Part shown: positions 37,124 through 47,917 of the stretch, in pieces | How the letters are laid out: every line of letters starts with the position of its first letter | Numbering within the stretch: position 1 is the first letter of the stretch | Assembly: GCA_016169945.1 (NCBI GenBank) | Contig: JADLSH010000184.1 | Location: 1,736,001-1,800,000 of the forward strand | Direction: 5' to 3' | Source: Trachythela sp. YZ-2020 | Taxonomy: Eukaryota > Cnidaria > Anthozoa > Malacalcyonacea > Clavulariidae | DNA length: 64,000 nt | The notes under the pieces: generated by a model | Told to the model about the DNA's origin: nothing | Seen by the model: only the letters and a program-made list of their open reading frames with translations | The model's database searches: none | Translations under genes and position numbers: made by a program

Positions 37124-40100
37124 TTAAGCACAGGCAATCCAAGAAAATCTTATCCGGTAGATCCTGGTGTCAGCCCAAGTATCATACTTAATGCGGAAGG
37201 AGGTAGTGGTTACATGAGTAGGCGTTAACAGCACGCGAAGGTTGAAATTCTTGTCGACATCAAAGCCAGACAATGACACGCTAACAGAAGGTGTTTTCCT
37301 AAATGGTTTAGGAAAATGGACATCAAAAGATTGGCTACCACACAAGTGATAATTTGGCCAACAGACTCGCTCTTTAATTCCCGTCTGGCCTAATTAAAAC
37401 AAGAGAAGAAGCTTTAGTATAAACAAAGTAATCGTAAAAAGATCTACTAGCCTATCAACCAGTGATCTCCATAGCGTATCTGCAATGACAGCCACATTTA
37501 TGTGACTACCACAAATCTATTGTGGTGTCGCTGGCACCAACCGTTTGTAAGAACCAAAATAACTCCGAGGGTGATACTTATATCAAGCGTTATGGAGTAG
37601 TGCCATACATTCGAGGCTTTACAAAGCCAATCAAGAGAATTTTAAGTAATGTCACCTTGCCCTTTGGGTCATATTTTTGTAAAGCGAAAAGATCCTGTTC
37701 ATATCAATCAGAAAACTCGTGTTTTATATTCTATACCATGCGATGACTGCATGTGGTTAAATTCTGCCACTGGAAAAAAATTCTACTTGCATCCGACTAT
37801 AATTACGACATAATTTGTTCAAAATGTCGCTTTGTCACCAGATGAATGTTTTGTACATTAAGCGATACCTCTTATGACGTCATAATTTAACATAATGCAA
37901 TTATAAAATTCAGTAAATCTACAAATATTTTAACATTTGACAAGCGCCATCAAATACAATCAACACCGAATATACAATCCATTTTTGTATATGAGACTTT
38001 AGTTACATACAAATACTCACATCCTTTAAAGCCGCGCACACCATGGTGGTAAAAAGAGCGGAAACCTCGACGCTGCAAAGTCTCCTCTTGTTCAGTTCTG
38101 TACTGAGAAATATTACTATTCTCGTCGTTCTGAATGAAATATATTATTCATTAGGTCATAGCAACTCAAATGAACATTTGGGATTACCTATTTATTATTA
38201 CCTAAATTTTAGTTTTTGACAAGATTTAACAAATCTATACATGGTTCAGGTCACTTTCAAATCTTTGTCACTGGATACAAATGATATATAAAAGGAGCGA
38301 GAACTGTATCAGTGTACGGTTCGCCGAAGCTGGTAAGTTGAAAGTGTATTTGTCTCGAACATTTTTATGTATATTAGTATAAAGGTTTAGAAACGAACTT
38401 TCTCTGAGCCTCATTTTATAATTGATTTCTGTGTTTCTTAATATAGACCAGAATAAGGCTTTAAATTTTTATTTAACAAAAACGACGTTTCGAGTTATAT
38501 TTAACAAAAACGACGTTTCGGAGTTTACTACATCATCAGGTTAAAGATTATATACAATTTTGAATAAACTGCGTAAGCATAAAATGTTAAAGCTTGCGAC
38601 CGTTACATTCTCGCGCGCGACCATTACATTTTATGCTTACGCAGTTTATTCAAAATTGTGTATAATCTTTAACCCACAGAAATCAATTATATTAGTATAG
38701 GTAATAGTGTGGTTTCGAGTGCAATTTGGATATAACATGCACGAGTGAGTTTTTCAAATATCTCAAATAATGTCCGGACTTATGATGGATCGAACGCGGC
38801 AAATGAGTCGTGGGGGTGGGGTGGGGGGCAAATGAGTGGGGGGTGGGGGGGGGGGGCCATAATAACCATAATGACCAACTGTTTATATTTATTGAATATA
38901 TAAAACAAATATAAGAAATATATAATCAAAACTAAATATACTGATGAAACAACATATAGAACATTGACCCTCTATTTCCAATGGTTGCAGTATTTCACAA
39001 TGTACAGGTGTATGTACCACAGAATACCACGGTACCACATAATACCAGTCTTATTTATTGATCTTATAAAATTTGGAGGAAACATACTATATACTTTATT
39101 TTTGTGAATATATATTAGTTTTAGTTTTAATTGACATATAAAAAACAAAAAATGAATATTTTCATAAAAATTCTTAAAAATAATCAGGATTAACAAAAAA
39201 TAACATTCTATGTTTTTGATACTTTTTTCCCGCATAATGCCTGTAAAATTCGAAAGTTTAAAAATAAGTTTGCAAACCAGTATAATTTATGTTGATCACT
39301 ACTTTTTCTATGCAACACAACATTATTACTATACAGGAATCACACCGAGGAATCAATTTTACCATTGAAAAACTGAATTTTTCAAAATTATTGATAAACC
39401 TGGTATACTTTGGTTACACCACTGGTATGCTGTACTGATTTTAGTATTTACCTTTCACTAAATTAAGTTAGCAATATCCTACAGTATTATCACACAACAT
39501 GACACACCAAATCCTGGTACAATTTGATAAACCGTTGCTTATTTATCTCTGCACTGGTATTCTGTGGTACATTATCGAGTTTGTTCCACAGAATGTTCAA
39601 TTAAAAAAAGTTATTTAAGTCTAAGAAATCTAGCCCACATTGTATATATATTTGACAAAAGATATGCGGTATTCTGTGGTACATACACCTGTACTTCACG
39701 ATTTAGAGCATGCAATCAACTGTAATCGATAGGCAACAACTGTATGTTGAACGCCTATAGCAACTATTGCCCAACTCTTGACCATTGACCAGCACATTTT
39801 CTGGCAATATTTTTTGACGAACGGCAGATCTTTTTTCAATTTGACCAACTTTTCAATTTAGAATTATATACATCTCCATGCCTCTGGCTTTGCCAAATCA
39901 ATAAATGTGGTCAGTAAAGGAAAACAAAACTAAACTTGACTATAAGTATTAGGTTAGGACTATTGCATGGGTTTGTGTTAGAATAGTACTGTATATATAT
40001 AGGCGGAGAAGCAAAATTGGGGTTAGGATTAATGCTAGGATTAGGGTTAAGATTAGATTATATCTAATAGATTGTGGTTGTCATGCAACATGGAAAATAA

Positions 40101-40325
40101 TCACGCCATGTAAAAACAGTTGTACATACCACTCTCTGGAGGGTCTGCTCCCCAATATTTCGTGCATTCGCCACACAGTTAGCCATCTGAAATCATTTTA
40201 AAATTGAATATATATCATCTAACTTATTGTTTTAATTTCCGGGTATTTTTACTTCTTATAATACAGATATTTAAACTTTGAACACATACCAGAAACGAGG
40301 CAAAAAATATCCAGAAAAGAGCCAT
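37124..40325 (-). CDS. Small secreted H-type lectin, 4 exons, 155 aa
   Basis: Exons in transcript order are 40325-40290, 40186-40130, 38129-38021 and 37389-37124; all splice sites are GT-AG and phases close exactly (468 nt with stop). Residues 1 to about 23 form a signal peptide ('MALFWIFFASFL' then 'MANCVANA'). Residues 32-67 are a charged linker. Residues about 89-153 are the H-type lectin domain: 'SFDVHFPKPFRKTPSVSVSL', 'LSGFDVDKNFNLRV', 'VTTTSFRIKYDTWADTRIY' and 'RIRFSWIA'. In this family the domain is a beta-sandwich that assembles as trimers/hexamers and binds GalNAc-type sugars. Secretion and carbohydrate recognition (adhesion or defence) are inferred. Intron 3 (37390-38020) carries part of the ACTGATCTGAAAA repeat. 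Confidence 0.88.
38419..38690. mobile_element. Fold-back with duplicated ACGACGTTTCG motif, in lectin intron
   Basis: 'ATAATTGATTTCTGTG' (left) is mirrored by 'CACAGAAATCAATTAT' (right). An inner pair 'TAAAGATTATATACAATTTT' / 'AAAATTGTGTATAATCTTTA' and 'CTGCGTAAGCATAAAATG' / 'CATTTTATGCTTACGCAG' makes a nested stem. The left side contains a 34-bp direct duplication ending 'AACAAAAACGACGTTTCG'. Confidence 0.8.
38512..38539 (-). ncRNA. Possible degenerate hammerhead core
   Basis: The minus strand has CTGATGA, then 'TGTAGTAAACTCC', then GAAAC and GTC, i.e. all core boxes in order. Stem II pairs poorly (GTAG against CTCC) and has an extra base, so this is probably a relic of a Penelope-type terminal repeat. 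Confidence 0.35.
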
Positions 40326-40390
40326 TGTAAGAAATTTCAGTAACTGACAAACTATAGCAAGGCAACAAAAAGTCAGAATTATCCATCGAC

Positions 40391-40400
40391 ATTTATATAT
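40391..40400 (-). promoter_or_regulatory. Candidate TATA box of the lectin gene
   Basis: The minus strand reads 'CCATATATAAATGTC', 66-75 bp upstream of the lectin ATG. This would place transcription start about 35-45 bp before the ATG. This is position-based inference. Confidence 0.5.
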
Positions 40401-40404
40401 GGCG

Positions 40405-41105
40405 GTTAATTTCTATATTTGTTCGAATAATTTGCCAAATGTCAAATTTAAAAGAAAATCTATTACTATTATAGGTTGATAAGTGATAAAGACCGCTACT
40501 GTATATCGTTAGTATAGTGGCCTGAATGGATTTAGCCGACTGGCGACTACCACATGCATATGGCATATAACTAAGTATTTTTTAGTGCCAACTGACAAAA
40601 TGTACCTTATGCTGACAAACGAGGAAATAGCATTGCGAAAGTGACATCTTAGAAAATATCTAACTGGGCGAAGCTGATAATTGGCTTGAATTTCATATCA
40701 CTTGCGAATCTGTAAATATACAGCCTATATATCCATACACTGAGAGCCTATAGCCATGCATGCATGCATCCAGCAGCTCTCATAAAATATCTTTTACGAA
40801 CACCACAAAACGAAATAGCTTTATTAATCATTAACAAGCATTTCAGAAATGTAGAGATTCAATCTACAACATGCCGATTAAGTCAACGACTGACATCTGT
40901 TTAAAAAACTCGTCTTGTTTTAACTTATATTGAATTTCAATGCCGACCTTTATTATATATGAATGTATAGCAGTATAAATATATACCTGTGAGTAAGTAG
41001 TCTTCGGATTGTTTATTTGTCTTGATCCAACCTTGCCAAAAGCTTCAGACTTTCTGCAGTGGGAACTTTTCAACAGCCTTTTTATAGTTTCAATCTGAAC
41101 GCACT
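40405..41105. other. Lectin upstream region
   Basis: AT-rich with no supported gene. It contains a short ATGCATGC run at 40757-40766. Nothing else resolved. Confidence 0.4.
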
Positions 41106-41222
41106 CCTCCGCAGGGGCTGTGAGCTATTAAAAATAATTAGTCGTTTTTAATGGTGAGGTGCTCGAGACCTCACTTTTAAAAACGACTAATTATTTTTAA
41201 TAGCTCACAGCCCCTGCGGAGT
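41106..41222. repeat. Perfect hairpin (~45-bp arms)
   Basis: 'CTCCGCAGGGGCTGTGAGCT' continuing through 'AATAATTAGTCGTTTTTAA' is mirrored exactly at 41175-41222. The loop 'TGGTGAGGTGCTCGAGACCTCAC' itself contains GAGGT/ACCTC pairing. Confidence 0.9.
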
Positions 41223-41816
41223 CCACGTACTTTTTGTGTGGGCAACTGCACAAGGTCGTTGCACCAACAATTAAATAAAAAGTATTTTATCAATAAAAGA
41301 AGATAATTGTTTGTCACGTAGCACGACCTAGCTAAAACATCGAATGTGACCGATATGATACGTGATCATCTCAATCAGCAAAACACTTAAAAAGTATGTT
41401 GAGGGCACAATCTATTAATTATCGCTAAAATAGAGGAACTTGGATGGTGCGCCGAAAAGAAAATGATGTTTTAACCGTAGTGGCAGTTGGCTTTCATTGC
41501 TGGAAGTATGGCTTCAATATTATTGCATCACCGTCACCGTAGTTTTATCACGAAATATTTCCGTATTGTTTGATTTTTCTTAATAAGCGCGAGATACATT
41601 AAAAAAGATAGCTAACTGTATGAGCTATACAATGAAACAATGCGATACAAGATAATATAAACATGGAAGTTCTATCCCTCTTCCGAGGACCCACGTTCCT
41701 TCTGGTGCTTTTCTTGTTGGCCTGTGATAACTGCCGTAACTCTCCAGCTTTTCACAATAAATATTACTAACACAAAATGTCGTCCATGTATTTCATGTAT
41801 ATTATTAATAAGTAAT

Positions 41817-41975
41817 AGCATGATTTCTCGTGCAATTTGAAAAAACATGCACTCGTGAGTTTTTCAAAGACCTCAAATAGCACTCGTCCTTCGGACTCGT
41901 GCAATTTTGATAGTCTTTGAAAAACTCACTCGTGCATGTTTTTCCCAAATTGCACTCGAAACCATGCTATTACCT
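41817..41975. mobile_element. Fold-back (~155 bp) of the GTAATAGCATG family
   Basis: 'GTAATAGCATGATTTCTCGT' and 'CATGCACTCGTGAGTTTTTC' are mirrored by 'GAAAAACTCACTCGTGCATG' and 'CATGCTATTAC'. A half copy lies at 38699-38790 ('GAGTGCAATTTGGATATAAC', 'CACGAGTGAGTTTTTCAAAT'). Confidence 0.85.
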
Positions 41976-42714
41976 ATATACAAACAAATATATTAATGCA
42001 TGGTATAATTATATAGGTATATAGAAAGTGCATCACGTATACTTCTGTGTTGGCGCCACAAAGTCACGAAGGCAGGGCCAATTAAAGTCTGGTATCGTAT
42101 CTATATTATAGGGATTTTATAAATAGATTTTGTAATTGTCTGGTTTTTGACCGCGCTGTTTATCTAACGTTATATAATTAAACAAAACCTCTATGACTAC
42201 AGGTATATAGCCTATAGCTATAGCTTCAACACTAATCTCAAATCATTACACTTAACAACTAAGATTTGCTTAACATAGATAAATCACGTTAGGAGAACTC
42301 GAAAATAGATCAGTGCAGTAGACCAGAGATACAAGGCGAAGGTCGAGGGCTTTAGTTACTCGCTTCAATATTCTCCCAACCACCTTTTTCAAATTAGAGT
42401 TTGCATTAACCAGTGCAAACATTAACACTGTAGTTAATTTTAGCCAGAATGAGGTGAAATTCTAACCATGTGTAAGATGAAATGTCGATGCACGTAGCAA
42501 CGTCTTTGTTAATCAACCTGCAAGAAGTACTTGTTCTAATAATCAAAATTCCTGATCAGATCTGTTCAAAGATAAATAATACAACCAGGAAAATTCACCT
42601 TAGCCAAACAGTGTTGTTTTTAGTGTGGAAAACTTCAAAAGGATATATAACATAGAAATCAGTATAAGACCCTGCAATTATCCTTACATGCATATATTAT
42701 ATATATATATATAC

Positions 42715-42965
42715 AAGGTTGTCCTTCAAAAATCTTAAACCTTAAACATTGAGCGCGCAGGGGATGATGGATAACTTCCTATTTAGAGCCTTTAACTCGG
42801 GAAATGTGCTTTGTAACAATGCAAGGGCATATATAATAAACACTTACGATGTAGGGATATTTGGTTTACTAAGCTACTGTCCAATCTAAGGCTCCAAATA
42901 AGTAATACCCGTCATACCTTATGCGCTCAATGTTTAAGGTTTAAGATATTTTGAAGGACAACCTT
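42715..42965. mobile_element. 251-bp MITE, array copy 1
   Basis: Terminal inverted repeats of about 45 bp: 'AAGGTTGTCCTTCAAAAATC', 'TTAAACCTTAAACATTGAGC' and the reverse complements at the right. Set in TA-rich sequence. Other copies are 45380-45630 and 47352-47590 (right end lost). Confidence 0.88.
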
Positions 42966-43019
42966 TTTTGAATTGGCTATATATATATATATATATATAT
43001 ATACCATAACTAGTCAAAT

Positions 43020-43063
43020 CTGCAGACATGCATGTTTCGCCGTTCAACGGCTCGTCAGTGCAG
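43020..43063 (-). ncRNA. Type I hammerhead ribozyme, copy 1
   Basis: Minus strand 5' to 3': CTGCA (stem I), CTGACGA (core), GCCG-TTGAA-CGGC (stem II hairpin), GAAA (core), CATGCATG (tiny self-complementary stem III), TC, cleavage, TGCAG (stem I). All invariant hammerhead nucleotides are present. Predicted cut is between plus positions 43025 and 43024. The minute stem III suggests it works best as a dimer, as in animal retrozymes and Penelope elements. Confidence 0.82.
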
Positions 43064-43183
43064 CTTGTAACGCAGTCTAGATGCGATATATATAAATGTT
43101 GTATGTATATATATATATATATATAAATGTTTTGATTATTGTACTGGTCCAACAGTGCTCAATGCCTATAAGCAGAGCTTGAC

Positions 43184-43307
43184 ATAATATAATATGAATC
43201 AAAGAAGAGACATTAAATCAAATGAAAATTTAAAAAAAAAATTTAAAATTTTTTATTTTAAATTTACATTTGATTTAATGTCTCTTCTTTGATTCATATT
43301 ATATTAT
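43184..43307. repeat. Palindrome, array copy 1
   Basis: 'ATAATATAATATGAATCAAA' with 'GAAGAGACATTAAATCAAAT' is mirrored exactly at 43262-43307 around an A/T centre. Also at 45718-45842 and 47672-47796. Confidence 0.9.
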
Positions 43308-43429
43308 AGGGATTTTATAAACAGACTTTGTAATTGTCTGATTTTTGACGCTGTTTATCTATTAACGTTATATATAATTAAACAAAACCTCTATGACTAC
43401 AGGTATATAGCCTATAGCTTCAACACTAT

Positions 43430-44220
43430 TACATTTAGAATGGGAACCGATTGAAAACATCCTAAAGAAAAGGGAAGTAAGCATGACGTTTAACTGAAGC
43501 ATTAAAAAGACAACTACCAGAATATATATCAGACATGTTTACTATTACCAACAACGCCACGTATCGTCTTATAGAAGCAACGACCGACAACTTCACTTAA
43601 ACAAACCCAATACTGATTTCATGAAAAAGTCCTTCTCATCACAACAGGTCAAGGTCACTGTTGGTACTCACATGAGATCGGCAGTGTGCTCAAATAACTC
43701 ATGTAAGTTGAGATTCTCTCCTGTGCTTCGAGGGTTTTCCCCAGGTACTCCGGTTTCCTCCCTCTAATACTAACCCTTAGGAATGGGGCCACAGTAATTG
43801 GCTGACGCTGTTGTGGACTCCCTGCCATTGAGGCGAAGTTGAATAAAAAAAAAATATATATATATAGGGCAGCGTCTTCATGGAACAACTTGCCTTGCAG
43901 TGATGTAGTTTCTGATTACAAATCTCTCTCTATTGCAAGATTTAAAAATTTAATTAATAACTATTTCAAGAATTTGAAAGATTGCAATTGACAATATCTT
44001 CAAGACTAAATATAAGCCATTTCATGACACTTGTTTGAGTTTTATGGAGTTTGGGCCTGCAGTGTACATGTCGATTCATAAAACTTGCATGATTGTGTTG
44101 TTTGTGTATATATTTTTATCGTATTTTTTTAGAATTAATATTTTTGTAAATTGAAACGGCCCCTTGAAAATCAGACTTTGGCTCAAGGGCTACCGTTTTA
44201 AAATAATTGTAAATAAATAA
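43430..44220 (+). pseudogene. LINE 3' end, array copy 1, split by a SINE
   Basis: Same LINE C-terminus and 3' UTR as 45960-46530, with frame breaks. The reading frame is interrupted after 43639 by a SINE (43640-43864). The 3' UTR has 'CGGCCCCTTGAAAATCAGAC' and ends in AAATAAATAA. Confidence 0.8.
43640..43864 (+). mobile_element. SINE inserted in array copy 1
   Basis: Contains 'CAGGTACTCCGGTTTCCTCC', the SINE core seen at 18.7 and 24.3 kb, and ends 'GTTGAATAAAAAAAAAATAT'. Array copies 2 and 3 lack it (…TTCTCATATAGGGCAGCG…), so they are empty sites; the insertion postdates or escaped array duplication. Confidence 0.82.
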
Positions 44221-45011
44221 TCTCAAATCATTACACTTAACAACTAATTGCTTAAATTAACATAGATAAATCACATTAGGAGAACTCGAAAATAGATCAA
44301 AATATACCGAAATCTATAGACCTCTTATCGATTTCAGTAAGACCCAATTATCCTTACATGCATGTATTATATATATATATATTTTATAAATAGACAATTG
44401 TCTGATTTTTGACGCTGTTTATCTAACGTTATATAATTAAACAAAACCTCTATGACTACAGGTATATAGCCTATAGCTATAGCTTCAACACTAATTTCAA
44501 ATCATTACACTTAACAACTAAGATTTGCTTAACATAGATAAATCACGTTAGGAGAACTCGAAAATAGATCAGTGCAGTAGACCAGAGATCCAAGGCGAAG
44601 GTCGAGGGCTTTAGTTACTCGCTTCAATATTCTCCCAACCACCTTTTTCAAATTAGAGTTTGCATTAACCAGAATGGGGTGAAATTCTAACCATGCATGT
44701 GTAAGATGAAATGTCGATGCACGTATAGCAACGTCTTTGTTAATCAACCAAGAAGTCCTTGTTCTAATAATCAAAATTCCTGATCAGATCTGTTCAAAGA
44801 TAAATAATACAACCAGGAAAATTCACCTTAGCCAAACAGTGTTGTTTTTAGTGTGGAAAACTTCAAAAGGATATATAACATAGAAATTTTCATTACAGAA
44901 AAGTTCGAAAAAATATACCGAAATCTATTATAGACCTCTTATCGATCTCAGTAAGACCCTGCAATTATCCTTACATGCATGTATTATATATATATATATA
45001 TATAGTCAAAT

Positions 45012-45055
45012 CTGCAGACATGCATGTTTCGCCGTTCAACGGCTCGTCAGTGCAG
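45012..45055 (-). ncRNA. Type I hammerhead ribozyme, copy 2
   Basis: Identical core and stems to the 43-kb copy: CTGACGA at 45050-45044, stem II 45043-45031, GAAA 45030-45027, stem III 45026-45019, predicted cut 45017/45016 and stem I arms of CTGCA/TGCAG. This is the downstream ribozyme of the 285-nt unit. Confidence 0.85.
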
Positions 45056-45296
45056 CTTGTAACGCAGTCTAGATGCGAGTGACTTCGTATTTATACACCA
45101 TACTCTTGCCCTCACCAAGCGCATGTGGTACAATACTCAGACACATGCGCATCCAGACATGCGTGAAGTGTATTGGGGCCAGAGTGTTCAAACGACCACA
45201 AGGGAAGTGAGCTTTTTGCATTATAGCTTATATAGCCACCAATTAACCTCACAGAGTGCTCAACAACACAAAGTGAAGGAGCATATATAGTCAAAT

Positions 45297-45340
45297 CTGC
45301 AGACATGCATGTTTCGCCGTTCAACGGCTCGTCAGTGCAG
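45297..45340 (-). ncRNA. Type I hammerhead ribozyme, copy 3
   Basis: Same sequence as the other two: CTGACGA 45335-45329, stem II 45328-45316, GAAA 45315-45312, predicted cut 45302/45301. This is the upstream ribozyme of the 285-nt unit on the minus strand. Confidence 0.85.
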
Positions 45341-45379
45341 CTTGTAACGCATATATATATATATACAGCTAATTCAAAA

Positions 45380-45630
45380 AAGGTTGTCCTTCAAAAATCT
45401 TAAACCTTAAACATTGAGCGCGCAGGGGATGATGGATAACTTCCTATTTAGAGCCTTTAACTCGGGAAATGTGCTTTGTAACAATGCAAGGGCATATATA
45501 ATAAACACTTACGATGTAGGGATATTTGGTTTACTAAGCTACTGTCCAATCTAAGGCTCCAAATAAGTAATACCCGTCATACCTTGCGCGCTCAATGTTT
45601 AAGGTTTAAGATATTTTGAAGGACAACCTT
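45380..45630. mobile_element. 251-bp MITE, array copy 2
   Basis: Full-length and nearly identical to copy 1, with both ~45-bp termini intact. Confidence 0.88.
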
Positions 45631-45717
45631 TTTTTAATTGGCTATATATATATATATATAGCGCCTTTCTTATTGTACTGGTCCAACAGTGCTCAATGCC
45701 TATAAGCAGAGCTTGAC

Positions 45718-45842
45718 ATAATATAATATGAATCAAAGAAGAGACATTAAATCAAATGAAAATTTTAAAAAAAAATTTTAAAAATTTTTATTTTAAATTT
45801 ACATTTGATTTAATGTCTCTTCTTTGATTCATATTATATTAT
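45718..45842. repeat. Palindrome, array copy 2
   Basis: Same perfect arms as 43184-43307 with a slightly different A/T centre, showing that the arms are conserved while the loop drifts. Confidence 0.9.
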
Positions 45843-45959
45843 AGGGATTTTATAAATAGACTTTGTAATTGTCTGATTTTTGACGCTGTTTATCTAACGT
45901 TATATAATTAAACAAAACCTCTATGACTACAGGTATATAGCCTATAGCTATAGCTTCAA

Positions 45960-46530
45960 CACTATTACATTTAGAATTGGAACCGATTGGAAACATCCTA
46001 AAGAAAAGGGAAATAAGCATGACGTTTAACTGAAGCATTAAAAAGACAACTACCAGAATATATATCAGACATGTTTACTATTACCAACAACGCCACGTAT
46101 CGTCTTATAGAAGCAACGACCGAAAACTTCACTTAAACAAACCCAATACTGATTTCATGAAAAAGTCCTTCTCATATAGGGCAGCGTCTACATGGAACAA
46201 CTTGCCTTGTGATGTAGTTTCTGATTACGAATCTCTCTCTATTGCAAGATTTAAAAATTTAATTAATAACTACTTCAAGAATTTGAAAGATTGCAATTGA
46301 CAATATCTTCAAGACTAAATATAAGCCATTTCATGACACTTGTTTGAGTTTTATGGAGTTTGGGCCTGCAGTGTACATGTCGATTCATAAAACTTGCATG
46401 ATTGTGTTGTTTGTGTATATATTTTTATAGTAATTTTTTAGAATTAATATTTTTGTAAATTGAAACGGCCCCTTGAAAATCAGACTTTGGCTGAAGGGCT
46501 ACCGTTTTAAAATAATTGTAAATAAATAAT
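45960..46530 (+). pseudogene. LINE 3' end, array copy 2 (best preserved)
   Basis: Encodes a LINE C-terminus: 'WEPIGNILKKREISMT'-like start, then 46157-46300 open as 'MKKSFSYRAASTWNNLPCDV' to 'FKNLKDCN' and stop. The KKSFSYR…WNxLP motif is the usual last block of L2/CR1-type LINE proteins. The 3' UTR contains 'CGGCCCCTTGAAAATCAGAC' and 'GAAGGGCTACCGTTTTAA'. No RT domain is present, so it is a truncated passenger of the array. Confidence 0.8.
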
Positions 46531-47351
46531 CTCAAATCATTACACTTAACAACTAATTGCTTAAATTAACATAGAAAATCACGTTAGGAGAACTCGAAAA
46601 TAGATCAAAATATACCGAAATCTATAGACCTCTTATCGATTTCAGTAAGACCCAATTATCCTTACATGCATGTATTATATATATATATATTTTATAAATA
46701 GACTTTGTAATTGTCTGATTTTTGACGCTGTTTATCTAACGTTATATAATTAAACAAAACCTCTATGACTACAGGTATATAGCCTATAGCTATAGCTTCA
46801 ACACTAATTTCAAATCATTACACTTAACAACTAAGATTTGCTTAACATAGATAAATCACGTTAGGAGAACTCGAAAATAGATCAGTGCAGTAGAGCAGAG
46901 ATCCAAGGCGAAGGTCGAGGGCTTTAGTTACTCGCTTCAATATTCTCCCAACCACCTTTTTCAAATTATAGAGTTTGCATTAACCAGTGCAAACATTAAC
47001 ACTCTAGTTAATTTTAGCCAGAATGAGGTGAAATTCTAACCATGTGTAAGATGAAATGTTCATGCACGTAGCAACGTCTTTGTTAATCAACCAAGAAGTC
47101 CTTGTTCTAATAATCAAAATTCCTGATCAGATCTGTTCAAAGATAAATAATACAACCAGGAAAATTCACCTTAGCCAAACAGTGTTGTTTTTAGTGTGGA
47201 AAACTTCAAAAGGATATAATGTAGAAATTTTCATTACAGAAAAGTTCGAAAAAATATACCGAAATCTATTATAGACCTCTTATCGATCTCAGCAAGACCC
47301 TGCAATTATCCTTACATGCATGTATTATATATATATACAGCTAATTCAAAA

Positions 47352-47590
47352 AAGGTTGTCCTTCAAAAATCTTAAACCTTAAACATTGAGCGCGCAGGGG
47401 ATGATGGATAACTTCCTATTTAGAGTCTTTAACTCGGGAAATGTGCTTTGTAACAATGCAAGGGCATATATAATAGACACTTACGATGTAGGGATATTTG
47501 GTTTACTAAGCTACTGTCCAATCTAAGGCTCCAAATAAGTAATACCCGTCATACCTTGCGCGCTCAATGTTTAAGGTTTAAGATATTTTG
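47352..47590. mobile_element. 251-bp MITE, array copy 3 (right end lost)
   Basis: Matches copies 1 and 2 but stops after 'GGTTTAAGATATTTTG', where a TA tract replaces the final 12 bp. Confidence 0.85.
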
Positions 47591-47671
47591 ATATATATAT
47601 ATATATATATATAAATGTGTTGATTATTGTACTGGTCCAACAGTGCTCAATGCCTATAAGCAGAACTTGAC

Positions 47672-47796
47672 ATAATATAATATGAATCAAAGAAGAGACA
47701 TTAAATCAAATGAAAATTTAAAAAAAAATTTTTTTAAATTTTAATTTTAAATTTACATTTGATTTAATGTCTCTTCTTTGATTCATATTATATTAT
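47672..47796. repeat. Palindrome, array copy 3
   Basis: Third copy of the composite-unit palindrome, arms intact. Confidence 0.9.
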
Positions 47797-47917
47797 AGGG
47801 ATTTTATAAACAGACTTTGTAATTGTCTGATTTTTGACGCTGTTTATCTAACGTTATATAATTAAACAAAACTTCTATGACTACAGGTATATATAGCCTA
47901 TATAGCTTCAACACTAT

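Larger units (their letters stand above)
45003..45352 (-). mobile_element. Retrozyme-like element: two hammerheads 285 bp apart
   Basis: Two near-identical ribozyme segments (45003-45072 and 45288-45350) flank a unique body containing 'GACTTCGTATTTATACACCA' and 'CATGCGCATCCAGACATGCG'. Predicted cuts at 45017/45016 and 45302/45301 would release a 285-nt RNA that could circularise, within the 170-400-nt range known for animal retrozymes. It sits in a TA tract between block B and the MITE. The corresponding place in array copy 3 (about 47325-47340) is an uninterrupted TA tract. No ORF. Confidence 0.75.

Noticed and set aside
42934..43152. Minus-strand ORF with Ile-Tyr repeats
   Set aside because: It is a translation of TA microsatellites around the hammerhead segment.
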